NCBI GenBank assembly: GCA_041686935.1
Contig: JAWLCW010000012.1
Span: 102,009-166,008 of the forward strand
Origin: Mariniphaga sp041686935
GTDB lineage: Bacteria > Bacteroidota > Bacteroidia > Bacteroidales > Prolixibacteraceae
DNA: 64,000 nt
Direction: 5' to 3'
Shown here: piece after piece, positions 1-10,600 of the stretch
Layout of the letters: each line of letters opens with the position of its first letter
Position numbering within the stretch: position 1 is the stretch's first letter
Program-made: the position numbers and the translations under genes
The notes under the pieces: generated by a model
What the model saw: the letters and a program-made list of their open reading frames with translations, nothing else
The model's database searches: none
What the model was told of the DNA's origin: nothing

Positions 1-632
1 CTCCGTCTGGCTTCCTCGATATTGATGCCTGTTGAGTCACCTGTGGTAGCCAGAGAGATATGCGTTGCATACCTTCGTCCACGACCCTTAGATTCATAAT
101 ACCATTTCGTTATATCTGATATTGGCACCCAGGCAGAAAAACTACGAATAGCATATTCAGACTGCATATACATTAGTAAAGTAGCATGTCCGCCTCCACT
201 GACTCCAATTACATGAATATTTTGTTTATCTACATTTCCATTCTGAATTGCATACTTTATGGCATCATCAATATCTGAAGTAACCAGAGGGCTACCACAG
301 GCTTCAGAAGTATAATTCGGACCTCGGAAATCAGGATGAATATAATTATAATCCTTTTCCAATACTTCTTTTATCAACCTGTCCTTTTGCTGATAATTAC
401 CGCTCCAGGTGTGCAGGCTCACAATTAAAGGTTTTGCTTTTTTACTTTGAACAGCATAGAAGTAAGCTTTCTGTTCTTTGCCATCAACAGATGATTCAAT
501 TGATACTTCTTTAAATTCATCAGGCCATATTTTACTTTTCGTATCATCCCACTCCTGACCTTTTGCCAACGGTTGAAACGCAAAAAAAGACAATAATAAA
601 ACCCCACCATTCTTAACTAAATTAATATTCAT
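1..632 (-). CDS. Secreted alpha/beta hydrolase (S9/esterase-like), 3' end off the window
   Basis: The minus strand reads open from an ATG at 632 to the window edge (210 complete codons, no stop), so the C-terminal part is missing. The N-terminus (MNINLVKNGGVLLLSFFAFQPLAKG) is a signal peptide. A hydrophobic strand followed by HTWSG (around residue 85) looks like an oxyanion-side loop, and GVSGGGH (around residues 150-156) is the G-x-S-x-G nucleophile elbow of alpha/beta hydrolases, with a preceding DIDDAIKYA helix as in prolyl-oligopeptidase-type proteins. It is probably a secreted peptidase-like or acyl esterase enzyme; esterases acting on glycan acyl groups are common in such loci. The Asp and His of the triad should lie beyond the edge. 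The family is reasonably sure, the substrate unknown. Confidence 0.75.
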   Translation of the reverse strand, partial: MNINLVKNGGVLLLSFFAFQPLAKGQEWDDTKSKIWPDEFKEVSIESSVDGKEQKAYFYAVQSKKAKPLIVSLHTWSGNYQQKDRLIKEVLEKDYNYIHPDFRGPNYTSEACGSPLVTSDIDDAIKYAIQNGNVDKQNIHVIGVSGGGHATLLMYMQSEYAIRSFSAWVPISDITKWYYESKGRGRRYATHISLATTGDSTGINIEEARR

Positions 633-677
633 AATATTTTTTTTATTTGTTTTTTGCTTCTGTATAACTGTTAATTT

Positions 678-2459
678 TTAATATTTAAAAATAACCCCAT
701 TCAAACCCGTTTGAAAACCTCTTGTGGTTTCAGGCCATGTTCCTTGTGTAATCCATTCGTAGTATTCTAATGCTTTTGTTGCGTCCTCTGTCCAATTCCA
801 CTGACCTGATTGGGGATGAACATCATAATTTTGGATTAATTTGGAGACTATTTTTATATCAGATAAACTTTCACGAATGTCATTCATTAATTTCGCTGTT
901 TGATATTCTTCTCCACGCGCATATATACGATAGCCAAAATATGCTGTAGATACGGCTTTATGTAAGCGTGCAGTAAGCAATGTGCGGTTAAAATAATGAA
1001 ATAACTCCTTATATTGCTCATCAGTTAAAAAAGGTTTGGCTTTTTCAATTTGATTTAATGACTCTTCCGTTAATTTTACACCATATTCTTTTTCAGTTAT
1101 AATATAGTTAAGATACTTCTCATTCATCATTTCACCACGTGTAATCCAATTATTCTCCATTACCCATGGAATCTCATGAAGTTGAGTTCCTCCTGCCTTG
1201 GCCCAATCAGGAGCAAGTGTATTGATAATATCTTTCCAATAATGAAATTCACGGTTCACTCCATGTTTTACAAAGACCACTGGCGGATCAATCCATTTTC
1301 CGGAAACGTGACGGGCCCAATGGGATGAATAAGGATCGTAATTAAGTCGTGAGTGATTGGTAGTATTAGTCCCAAGTGTATAAAATACCGATGTTATGAT
1401 ATCAAATGCATTTTCAAAAGCAGCCTTTATATATGGCAGCGCATCATTATTATAATTTTCAGTAATAAATTCATTATAAATATCTTCGGCAGTTAAATTT
1501 TGATTTTCCAGATATCTTTTTAACGCATAAAGATTAATTTCAGAGGGTCGTCCAACAATTCTTGTATCTCCAAAGCGATCAGTTCTGGCAGTGTATCCGA
1601 TAATGTGATCTCTTTGCAGAAAATCGCTCCAACGCTTTAGAATAAATTCAGGCCAGGTATTTGCCACAATGCCTTGCCCGTTAAACTCAGCAGCAGCATC
1701 AAATTCAATAATTGTTGGCTGGTTAATGGTTCCGGCAATAAAATCATTGGGATGCGTTAATAAAAAGTCATGAGGTGCTTCTTTCATCATTAATCTAATT
1801 TCAGGATAATCGAATAATTCAATTGCCCCAACAATGTTCTCATATTCCTCATAAGTATATGAGAAGGTTCGGGCATATAGGTTTAATCCGCGTTCACCAA
1901 TTACGACAGCTGCAATAGAATTTACTACTGCAGCCAGTTTTTCCTGATTACTTTTTAATTTTACCGAATATTGGTCTTCAGCTCTTGCTCCGGTTTCAAT
2001 AAATGTAAGTACTAAACCTTGTATATCGGGGACTTTATCAAGCATTTCACGGTAATCATCTTTAAACCATTTCCAAAAAGCAGGATTATCTAAATCTATA
2101 GTCCCATTTGGACCTGTTTTAAACCGATCGGGATAATAATCTAAATTATATAATGACCTATCCCATAAAACAACCTCCTGGATTCCTATGGTATGTGCAT
2201 GTTTTATGATCTTGTTAGCTTTTTCGAGTCTTTCAGGAATCCTGACATGCCTTAAGTCATGTATGAGGTCATGTGATATTTGCAAATGATTAATATTGTA
2301 GTCAGGTGCATTATCAACTACAAACAAATCTTCTTGGACATTATCGGATAGAATAATCCATCCCTTTACAGTTTCGTTATCTTTAAGCGGTTTAGGTTCA
2401 TTTGTTTTTTGTGAACATGAAAATGAAATCAACATAAGAAATAAAAATATATTTTTCAT
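678..2459 (-). CDS. Lipoprotein of unknown family, possible TIM-barrel glycoside hydrolase
   Basis: This 593-residue protein has a lipoprotein signal (ISFSC, Cys15). I do not recognise a named family with certainty. Features fitting a (beta/alpha)8 hydrolase are an early strand-helix pattern around GIQEVVLWDRSLYNLDYYP (about 92-110), GLVLTFIETGARAED (about 150-164) with a possible acidic catalytic residue, and IIEFDAAAEFNGQG (about 250-263). A long helical C-terminus follows. The general look is reminiscent of alpha-glucuronidase-type (GH67-like) barrels, but this is a guess from layout only. It lies on the minus strand with the partial hydrolase 45 bases downstream, so the two are probably co-transcribed and may act on the same substrate. 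There is an AT-rich leader upstream of its ATG. Confidence 0.55.
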   Translation of the reverse strand: MKNIFLFLMLISFSCSQKTNEPKPLKDNETVKGWIILSDNVQEDLFVVDNAPDYNINHLQISHDLIHDLRHVRIPERLEKANKIIKHAHTIGIQEVVLWDRSLYNLDYYPDRFKTGPNGTIDLDNPAFWKWFKDDYREMLDKVPDIQGLVLTFIETGARAEDQYSVKLKSNQEKLAAVVNSIAAVVIGERGLNLYARTFSYTYEEYENIVGAIELFDYPEIRLMMKEAPHDFLLTHPNDFIAGTINQPTIIEFDAAAEFNGQGIVANTWPEFILKRWSDFLQRDHIIGYTARTDRFGDTRIVGRPSEINLYALKRYLENQNLTAEDIYNEFITENYNNDALPYIKAAFENAFDIITSVFYTLGTNTTNHSRLNYDPYSSHWARHVSGKWIDPPVVFVKHGVNREFHYWKDIINTLAPDWAKAGGTQLHEIPWVMENNWITRGEMMNEKYLNYIITEKEYGVKLTEESLNQIEKAKPFLTDEQYKELFHYFNRTLLTARLHKAVSTAYFGYRIYARGEEYQTAKLMNDIRESLSDIKIVSKLIQNYDVHPQSGQWNWTEDATKALEYYEWITQGTWPETTRGFQTGLNGVIFKY

Positions 2460-2882
2460 AAAATTTAATATTTAAAAATCCAAATTGATTTTTAAAGCCG
2501 ATTTTTACTTTGGTTATAAGACAAAAGCTATTTTTCGTGGCCAATTTGGTTTAACTCCAGTCAAAAATATTTTTTCATCTCTTGTCTTTTATGCATAAAA
2601 TACCTCTTTATTCATACTCTAAGAGCTAATGGCAAGTACCTGGCCCACATACTACTGGGTTGGTCTTCATTTCTTCCTCCTTTCTATGTTTTTATGCCGC
2701 TTTGATGAACTTAGCAAGCCCGCCTGAATAAAATAGTCGGGCAGGCTTCTACCAGTCGGCTTTGTAAAAATGATGTTTCCTAATCCCCTAGACAGCATAT
2801 ATAATTTTTAATACCATTTAATAATTGCTTTTGGTTATTTTGGCAGGTACTGCAACATACCTGTCAATAAATGCCTGCCCTG
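2460..2882. other. AT-rich gap with imperfect hairpins, no gene seen
   Basis: No convincing reading frame is present. Two inverted repeats stand out: an imperfect one near 2716-2749 (AAGCCCGCCTGA against TCGGGCAGGCTT) and one at about 2842-2866 (GGCAGGTA against TACCTGTC, one mismatch). They may be transcript-end or repeat-type hairpins. The part next to 2459 would also hold the promoter of the minus-strand lipoprotein gene. Confidence 0.4.
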
Positions 2883-3294
2883 TTAAATAAGTCCTTCTGC
2901 AACTATTTGTAACAGGGTAAAGTGCTCCAGTCGTTTAAATCTATTTTTCTTTTGTCGCATCATTACCGACAGGTTGTAAACAAATACATTGGGATATTCT
3001 TCATGGGCCCAAGCCAAAACTTTTCCAATATAATCCACCATATTTTCCAAGGTTTCCCAGAAAGTCCATTCTCTTTTGCCAATGTTTTCGGATAGGGTTC
3101 CCATGGTATTTCGTTGACAGCATCCCAACTTTGAGGATGTTTTTCCGGGCTTCGTCCAAAACAGTTGAAGAACCAAAAAAAAATCCATTTTGGATAAGCG
3201 AATTTTCTGCTTTTGAGATCATCGTATTCAACAAGATGATTCCTGCTGCTCCTGCCATTGATTTTTCCAAATAATTCCTTCTTGTCAATTCCAT
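2883..3294 (-). pseudogene. Frameshifted remnant of a Tat-signal secreted protein
   Basis: An ATG at 3294 opens a 97-residue frame beginning MELTRRNYLEKSMAGAAG, a good twin-arginine signal, and continuing with VLDEARKNIL before a stop at 3001. In the overlapping frame, from about 3110 to 2883, the translation becomes more protein-like (ENMVDYIGKVLAWAHEEYP) and ends at 2883. The simplest reading is one gene broken by at least one frameshift and cut down to about 130 residues. Tat-signalled heparinase II/III-like lyases in related bacteria begin in a similar way, so a lyase remnant is my guess, but the surviving piece is too short to be sure. A transposase tail is a less likely alternative for the second frame. 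Confidence 0.45.
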
Positions 3295-3399
3295 GTCAAA
3301 AAAATTTTATATAAAACTAAGCATTTTGATGCCATGGAAAATTGAAAAATAAGCAGAAACAGCAATTTGAAATAATTATCTACTTAGTTTGAACTGTAT

Positions 3400-6300
3400 T
3401 TACACTTTATGAGGGTGACCTGAATTTTTAAACCGGGAAGGAATAACCCTAAATTGTTTCTGAAAGCATTTGCTAAAGTATTTTGGATCTTTGAAACCAA
3501 CCATGTATGCAGCTTCACTGATGTTGTAATTTTTATCTTTTATTAATCGTGCCGCAATTTTCAGTCGGGTAATTTTAATAAATTCTGATGCTGACAAACC
3601 GGTTAGCGCTTTTAATTTGCGGTATAATTGGGAGCGGCTGGTAGCCATTTCCCGGGCAAAATCGTTGATATCGAAATCGCTGTCCGAGAGGTTTTCCTCG
3701 ATTACTTCGTAGGCTTTTTTCAGAAATTTTTCATCGCCCGAGGCAATTTTCAAAATTTCGGGTTCCGACCAGGCGTCCCGGATGAACTGCTGTTTCAGCT
3801 TTTCGCGTGTGGTTAAGAAATTCCGGATTTTTTCTTTCAGAATGGTAATGTTAAATGGTTTGGTGATATAATCATCTGCGCCGGCGTGATAGCCTTCCTG
3901 TTGCGACTCGCTACCCGAAAGCGCGGTAACAAGCAGCACCGGAATATGGCTGGTGCGTTCATCTGTTTTTACCTGTTTGCAAAATTCAAATCCGTCGGTA
4001 CCGGGCATCATAATATCACTCATTATCAGGTGGGGATTAAATTTCAGGCATTTCTCCAGTCCCTCCTCACCGTTTTCTGCTTCCAGTATTTCATACTCCC
4101 CACTCAATTCGTTTACCAGGTAATTCCTCATCTCCTGGTTGTCCTCTGCAATTAAAATCACTTTTCTAAAATCATCTTGCAGGCTATCAGGTTCCGGTAA
4201 ATCACATGGCATTTTTTCCGATTCAGTTTCTTCTACGGGGTTAGAAGATTTTTCGGGATGAATGACGGGAAAAGAGACTATAAACCGCGAACCTGTACCA
4301 GGTGTGCTTTCTGCTTTTACAGTTCCTTGGTGCAACGTAACCAGTTCTTTTACCAGCGAAAGACCAATGCCGGCGCCTCCCGCATGACTTTTTCCCTGGG
4401 TTACCTGATAAAAGCGGTCGAATATTTTTTCAAGAGAATCTTCAGGTATTCCGACACCGGTATCATTAACCACAATTTCGATTTGTTCTGCCCATTCACT
4501 GTGATGTTTGCCTGAATATTTTCCAATTTCCAGGGTAATTTTTCCGGCATTTGTGTTTTGTATAGCATTCGACAACAAATTGGTCAGAATTTTTTCCATT
4601 TTGTCTGCATCAAACCGGGTGAAAATATGTTCGTCCTGGGCAATGAATTCGAAACCCAGTTTTTTCTTTGCTGCCAGTCCTTTAAAACGATTACCAATTC
4701 CCGATGCATACCGGATAAAATCAGCATAAGCATAAGTTACCTCCATGTTCCCCTGGTCAATTTTACGAATATCCAACACCTGGCCCACCAGTTGTTTCAA
4801 ACGCAATGCATTGGCATGTACCTGTGCCATTATTTCATGCCCCGGTGGCTTCATGGTTTCCATGTATTGTTCTATGGGCGAAATAATTAAAGTTAAGGGT
4901 GTTTTAAATTCGTGTGAAATATTGGTGAAAAAACGGAGTTTCAACTCATTCAGTTCATGTTCTTTTTGGGCCAGTTTCTCCACATTTTCAACCTTTAATT
5001 GCTGTAATTCCAATTCGTTTTTTAACCGTTCGCGTTTGATGTTAAAATTTCGGAACATGTAAAGCAGCAGAATAAAAATCAGGAAATAGGTTAGATACGC
5101 ATACCATGTCAGCCACCAGGGAGGATTGAGCCGAATGCCCAATTGTTTGATTTCAGACCACTGGTTGTCGGGATTTTTTGCCTGAACTTTAAACAGATAT
5201 TCCCCAAAAGGCAGGTTCATATAGGTTTTTTCACGTGAATTGTATTGTTCGGTCCATTCCGTGTCAAAACCTTCCAGTATATAACGGTAAAGCACTTTTT
5301 CGGGCTGTTCGTAATGGAGCAGTGCAAACCGGATATTAAAAAAGTTCTGATTATGCTTCAGTTTAATGAAATTGCCGGAATTGCGGTAAGGTTCAAGATT
5401 TAAATCCTGAGTATTGCCTATGTTTCCCACGGAAAAGCCGGTAAATTCAATTTTGGGTTTATCCGGGGAAATGGAAATATCTGCCGGGTCGAACAAAACA
5501 AGGCCATTATCACCGCCAAAAATAATTTTGCCGTTTTTTAATTTGCAGCCCACATTATCTCTGAAATAAATATCAGGAACTCCATCAAAATCGTCATACA
5601 TCCGGAAATGGTTATCATCCGGATCAAACCGTACCAGATTATAAGCGGTTGAAAACCAGATTTCATTGCCGGGCCCTTGAAAAATAACATTCACTTCATA
5701 ATTTACCGGTCCGGGCAATTTATCAAAATACCTAACCTCTCCGGTGTTTCTGTTAACGCGGTACAAACCTGCATCTGTAGCATTATACAGGAAGTCGGGT
5801 GTAGCATATACTGATTTGCTGTTGGGGAAAAGAAAATTTAATGTGGAATCAAATTTAAATTCCAAATTTGAGTCTTTAAACAATTCAAACCGGGAAATGT
5901 AGCTACGGGTTATTAACAGCATTTCAGTATCGGTTTCAAGCCAGGTGTTGGGATTTGTTGGCATTGGCAAATGAATTATTTCAAAATTTTTTGTAGCCAA
6001 ATCAATTGCCCCAAAAATTACGGAGAAAACCAAAACCTTTGTTTCTGAAAAATAAAAAGAAAATATTTTTTTGTTTTCGAACTCTTCAAAAAACAAGCTT
6101 TCGATCTTTTGTTTTTCAATATTATACAGATAAATACCTCCCTTTAATCCGCCAATCCAGATATTCCCATTTCCATCACACTGAATAACATTCGGAGATT
6201 CGGGCAGGTTCAGATTTAAAGGTTCGATTCTGTAAGTTTTTAGATTGACTCTGGCAATATCACCTTTTATGGCAGCCCATACATTTCCCTGGTTGTCTTC

Positions 6301-7416
6301 GCAAACCGACGTTACCACAACCTTTTCGACTGAGTTTTGCGGATGAATAAATTTAAAGGGTACGGTAGAAGTGCGGGTCATAAATATTCCATTTTCCCGT
6401 GTTCCTATCCAAAGCTTACCGTCAGAACTCATTTTCATTGCATAGATGCTAAGTCCTTCAGTTGCCCCTTCTCCCTGAAATTCTGAAAAATAATGATAAA
6501 ATATATTATCCTCTCTGTTAAAATAGTCCAGGCCTCCTACTTCGGTACCTATCCAAATGTTGTCCCGTTCATCTACTTCAACTACTTTAACATGATTGCT
6601 GTTTATACCGGCAGAATCGAGCGGATTGTGGCTGTAAACCGAAACTTTAAGTTCGGGATGTGAAATTTTCAGGAGCCCGTGTACATAAGAACCCATCCAG
6701 AGATTGTGCCGGCTGTCTTCGGTTATGCTCATTACCGAAGAACGATTGAGAAACTCCAGCCCTTCGCCGGTAAACCTGGAATAAGTTCCGTCTGCAGCAT
6801 TAAATAAATAAATGCCTCCATCCCAATAGCTTACCCAAAAACGACCAAAGGAATCGATAAAAAAAGTTTCGAGGGAACCGGTTGTGCCGGGGAAATCTGG
6901 GTTGAGGTATTTTGTTGCTTCACCGGTTAACGGATTGAATTTTACCAAACCTCCGGTGTATCCAATCCAAAGATTGCCATTGGCATCTGCTGCAATTTTT
7001 TTGGTATTCTTTCTTTCTTCTATTTTTTTAGATAAATCGTATCTCACAAATGAATTGGTTCTCCTACAAAAGCGGTTTAGTATTCCTATTGCCGTCCCAA
7101 TCCAGATATTATCGGCATTGTCTATAAATATATAACTTATGTTATTGTCGCTTAATGAAGTAGTATCATTCTCATTATAAGTAAATGATTTAATTTCATA
7201 GCCATCATACAAATTTAGTCCTTTTCGGGTACCGACCCAGATAAAGCCCCGGGAGTCGGTTTCAATGGCAGTTACCTGGGAATGCAACAATCCTGCATCC
7301 ATGCGAATATTTCTGAATGAAAACCAATGGGAAAAATCGGTTTCCCTAGCCAAAATTTCCGAAAAACAGGAGATTAAAACAACAATAAAACCAATTGTTA
7401 TTAACAGTTGCCTCAT
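3400..7416 (-). CDS. Hybrid two-component system regulator (HTCS), first PUL
   Basis: This 1338-residue protein fuses sensor, histidine kinase, receiver and DNA-binding parts. After a signal peptide come many propeller-type repeats (residues about 30-690, with repeated IWIGT-like strands), a Y_Y_Y domain (about 690-765), a membrane span (about 768-790, WWLTWYAYLTYFLIFILLLY), HisKA with FFTNISHEFKTP (His835), HATPase_c with LLSNAIQNT and GAGIGLSLV, a receiver with phosphoacceptor Asp1134 in MSDIMMPGTDG, and a C-terminal AraC-type helix-turn-helix (about 1237-1335). HTCS proteins bind oligosaccharides in the periplasm and activate nearby PUL genes. It is divergent from the susC at 7656, so that operon is its expected target. 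A TACTTTTG box sits only five bases before the start codon. Confidence 0.95.
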   Translation of the reverse strand: MRQLLITIGFIVVLISCFSEILARETDFSHWFSFRNIRMDAGLLHSQVTAIETDSRGFIWVGTRKGLNLYDGYEIKSFTYNENDTTSLSDNNISYIFIDNADNIWIGTAIGILNRFCRRTNSFVRYDLSKKIEERKNTKKIAADANGNLWIGYTGGLVKFNPLTGEATKYLNPDFPGTTGSLETFFIDSFGRFWVSYWDGGIYLFNAADGTYSRFTGEGLEFLNRSSVMSITEDSRHNLWMGSYVHGLLKISHPELKVSVYSHNPLDSAGINSNHVKVVEVDERDNIWIGTEVGGLDYFNREDNIFYHYFSEFQGEGATEGLSIYAMKMSSDGKLWIGTRENGIFMTRTSTVPFKFIHPQNSVEKVVVTSVCEDNQGNVWAAIKGDIARVNLKTYRIEPLNLNLPESPNVIQCDGNGNIWIGGLKGGIYLYNIEKQKIESLFFEEFENKKIFSFYFSETKVLVFSVIFGAIDLATKNFEIIHLPMPTNPNTWLETDTEMLLITRSYISRFELFKDSNLEFKFDSTLNFLFPNSKSVYATPDFLYNATDAGLYRVNRNTGEVRYFDKLPGPVNYEVNVIFQGPGNEIWFSTAYNLVRFDPDDNHFRMYDDFDGVPDIYFRDNVGCKLKNGKIIFGGDNGLVLFDPADISISPDKPKIEFTGFSVGNIGNTQDLNLEPYRNSGNFIKLKHNQNFFNIRFALLHYEQPEKVLYRYILEGFDTEWTEQYNSREKTYMNLPFGEYLFKVQAKNPDNQWSEIKQLGIRLNPPWWLTWYAYLTYFLIFILLLYMFRNFNIKRERLKNELELQQLKVENVEKLAQKEHELNELKLRFFTNISHEFKTPLTLIISPIEQYMETMKPPGHEIMAQVHANALRLKQLVGQVLDIRKIDQGNMEVTYAYADFIRYASGIGNRFKGLAAKKKLGFEFIAQDEHIFTRFDADKMEKILTNLLSNAIQNTNAGKITLEIGKYSGKHHSEWAEQIEIVVNDTGVGIPEDSLEKIFDRFYQVTQGKSHAGGAGIGLSLVKELVTLHQGTVKAESTPGTGSRFIVSFPVIHPEKSSNPVEETESEKMPCDLPEPDSLQDDFRKVILIAEDNQEMRNYLVNELSGEYEILEAENGEEGLEKCLKFNPHLIMSDIMMPGTDGFEFCKQVKTDERTSHIPVLLVTALSGSESQQEGYHAGADDYITKPFNITILKEKIRNFLTTREKLKQQFIRDAWSEPEILKIASGDEKFLKKAYEVIEENLSDSDFDINDFAREMATSRSQLYRKLKALTGLSASEFIKITRLKIAARLIKDKNYNISEAAYMVGFKDPKYFSKCFQKQFRVIPSRFKNSGHPHKV

Positions 7417-7420
7417 GGTG

Positions 7421-7428
7421 CAAAAGTA
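7421..7428 (-). promoter_or_regulatory. TAnnTTTG -7 box for the first HTCS gene
   Basis: On the minus strand TACTTTTG matches the Bacteroidota -7 consensus TAnnTTTG exactly. It ends only four bases before the ATG at 7416, which would place transcription start at or next to the start codon (near-leaderless mRNA). No good -33 TTTG was found. Confidence 0.5.
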
Positions 7429-7655
7429 TAATTTAGGAAAAGGATAAAGTTAATAACCAGCAGGTAATTCTGCTAATAAAATCATGAAATGATTCCATAT
7501 TCCACCTTTCAGAATCCTCATTCCACTTTATAAAACCGGAAAAATCATCCATAAACAAATGATACATGCTTTTGAGACGATATTCCCCACTGCTTTCATT
7601 CATAGTCTTTTTCTTTACTAAAAATTATTTTTACAAATTTAAAACCTAATTAAGT
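7429..7655. promoter_or_regulatory. Divergent regulatory region between HTCS and susC
   Basis: This AT-rich gap separates the divergent HTCS gene and the susC/susD operon, so it should carry the HTCS-binding site and the susC promoter. I could not find a clear TAnnTTTG box or a clean direct or inverted repeat for the plus-strand promoter, as expected if that promoter depends on activator. Confidence 0.45.
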
Positions 7656-10600
7656 ATGAAAAAATTTCTGCTATTGAGTTTTTTTTCTTTTCTGATTTTT
7701 GCTTTACAAGCGCAGGAAAGAAGTATTAACGGAAAAGTCACTTCAGCGGAAGACGGTTCACCCATTCCGGGAGTGACAGTAATGGTAAAAGGAACCAGTC
7801 AGGGTACAATCACCGATGTTGATGGAAATTTCCAGCTTTCGGTTCCTTCAGATGCCGAAAAACTTGTTTTCAGTTTTGTGGGGATGCTCACACAGGAGGC
7901 GGATATTCAGAATAACATGAATATTGCCATGAAACAAGATGTGGTAGGGCTGGAAGAAGTTGTGGTTCTGGGTTATGGTACACGCAAAAAGCGTGATGTA
8001 ATTGGATCGGTAGCCCAGGTAACCGGGAAAGAAATCACATCATTGGCATCTCCATCGCTCGATGCTTCATTGCAGGGAACAGCCTCGGGGTTGCAGGTGT
8101 CCAGTTCGTCAGGTACTCCCGGCGCCATTGCAAGGGTTATGATTCGGGGGACAAACTCGCTTTCGTCTGCTACAGAACCGCTCTGGGTTATTGATGGAAT
8201 TATTGTGGGTAGCAACCTGAATAACAGCAGCGCAATCAGTCAGTCCTCAGCCAGTTCAGTGGGTGTTTTGTCAACCATTAACCCGAATGATATTGAATCT
8301 GTTGAGGTATTGAAAGATGCTGCAGCAACAGCTATCTACGGACAGCGTGGTTCAAACGGTGTTATTATTATTACCACGAAAACCGGGCGAAAGGGAGTTG
8401 CCGAATCCACTGTTTCTGTTTCAACAGGTGTAACCACATTAACCAGACATCCAGATGAGTTTGGACTGGCCAACACCAACCGGTGGTTCGATATTATGGA
8501 AACTGCACGGGCAAATTCGGGATTTACCCCCATTGAGTACGATCCGGTGGTTCACGGAAATGTAAACAGCATCGATAATTCAGTTACATTAAGCAGAGCC
8601 CAGGCTCTGGCAACAAATGTGAACTGGTTTGACCAGATTTTACGGACCGGTAATTACAAGGACGTCAATTTTTCAACCACAAACGGAACAGAAAAAGGGT
8701 CTTATTATTTTTCCGGAAATTACCGGAAAGACGAGAGTGTCATTAAAAACGGTTCGCTGGAGAGGTTTTCTGCCCGGTCGAATATGGATTTTGTTCTCAC
8801 CGAAGATTTAAAACTTGATGGTCGTTTTAATTTTACATACATTAATAACAGGGCACGACCTGACGGTGGAGCGCCGGGAGGAAATAACAATACCGCAAGC
8901 GGCGGTTTTTCACACGCTTTAGAAACCCCTCCGTGGATGCCCTTGTACGATCCCGGTAATCCTTCGGAACTGTGGAATACGCTTTCGGGCTACAACCTGG
9001 TGGCATCCAACGATCCGGCCAATATCCGCACTGAGGCAATGAAATACAGAGTGCTGGGTGGCGCCGGTTTAACTTATAACCTTCCATGGGTACAGGGTTT
9101 ATCCCTTAGAGGTGAAGCTTCTGTTGACCTGATGCACGACCACAGCATTTTCTGGTCGAATACCGTGGTAAGAAGGCAAAGTTCCTATGCTTTTGATGAT
9201 AAAACACAATACAGACACCTGGCTTACAACATCAGAGCCAATTACGACCAAACCTTTGGCAACCACAACATCAGTCTGGTAGTGGGCAGCGAATCGGAAA
9301 TGATTTCCACCGAAAGATCCTATATCGAAGGCGATCAATTGTCCGGCACAGCAAAACAGGTAGGAAATCCGGCCAATCCGCTTCGTATTGGAAGCTATTT
9401 TGGAGGAGAGGAATACCTGCGCGGATATTTTGGAAGAGGCAATTACAAGTTTATGGATAAATACCTGCTGGGTTTCAGTTTCCGTCGCGACGGAACTTCC
9501 AACTTCATTGAGGAAAACCGGTGGGGAACTTTTTCCGCATTGTCGGCTGGCTGGATTCTTTCTGATGAAGCTTTTATGGAAAATATTTCACAAATTAACT
9601 TCATGAAACTCCGGGGAAGTTTCGGACAAACCGGAAATGCCAATATTCCGGGAGGTCTGGATACACCGAGCTACCTCGACTGGATGCGCTATGGCGAGAG
9701 AAGTGCAGGGGTTGCCAAAGGAACCTCGTTTTCAGGTTTTGCGGTGAGAAGTGTTTCCTGGGAAACAACCAATTCGGTTGATTTCGGTATTGACTTTGGC
9801 ATTTTTGAAAACAGGATAAACGGCTCAATTGCATACTACAATCAAATGGTTGAAGACATGCTGCTCTCCGTTCCCATTCCCATTTCATCAGGTATGTTTT
9901 CATGGGGTGAAGACGGATCGATTTGGGCCAACATCGGAGACATGAAAAACTACGGTTTGGAATTCAATGTAAATACCATAAATGTGAATAAAAACGGATT
10001 CAAATGGACTTCTGCGTTTAACATCACTACCAACAAAAACGAAATTCTGAAACTGAATCCGCAACTGGACGAACAGGGAGGCGGCATTATTAGCGGCATG
10101 ACGGTTTCGAGAACCGGTGGAAGCCTCGGCGAATGGTACCTGAATGAATTTGCAGGAATACATCCGGAATACGGTTACCCGCTAATTTACCAGGCTGACA
10201 ACAATAAATTCGTTAAAGACAATGAGGGGAACGATACCGAAGAGCTCAATCCCAACTACATGAAACGGTATGTCGATCCGGAAACCGGAGATTTTGTAAT
10301 TATACCGGCGACAAACGGAAATACCAATACAAACCGTATCATCCACGAAGGAAAAACAGGTATGCCAACCTGGTTTGGCGGATTCAGCAACGCGCTTTCC
10401 TATAAAGGGTTGGAATTGTCGTTTACCTTCACTTTTGCCGGCGGAAATTACATTTACGACAATGTGACCAAAGCCCTTCATAGTGTGGGTGGAAATATGG
10501 TAAACGACCTGAAAGAGAAAACATGGTCGGACAACAACAAAAATGCAACCCTGCCAGGTTTAACTGCCGACGAAAAATACGATTTATACGACGACAACGG

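Noticed and set aside
425..610. Minus-strand 61-codon frame inside the left-edge gene
   Set aside because: It is a shadow; the frame from 632 to the edge has a signal peptide and a GxSxG motif.
2631..2880. Possible insertion-sequence end with inverted repeats
   Set aside because: No transposase frame, no matching outer repeats and no target duplication were seen.
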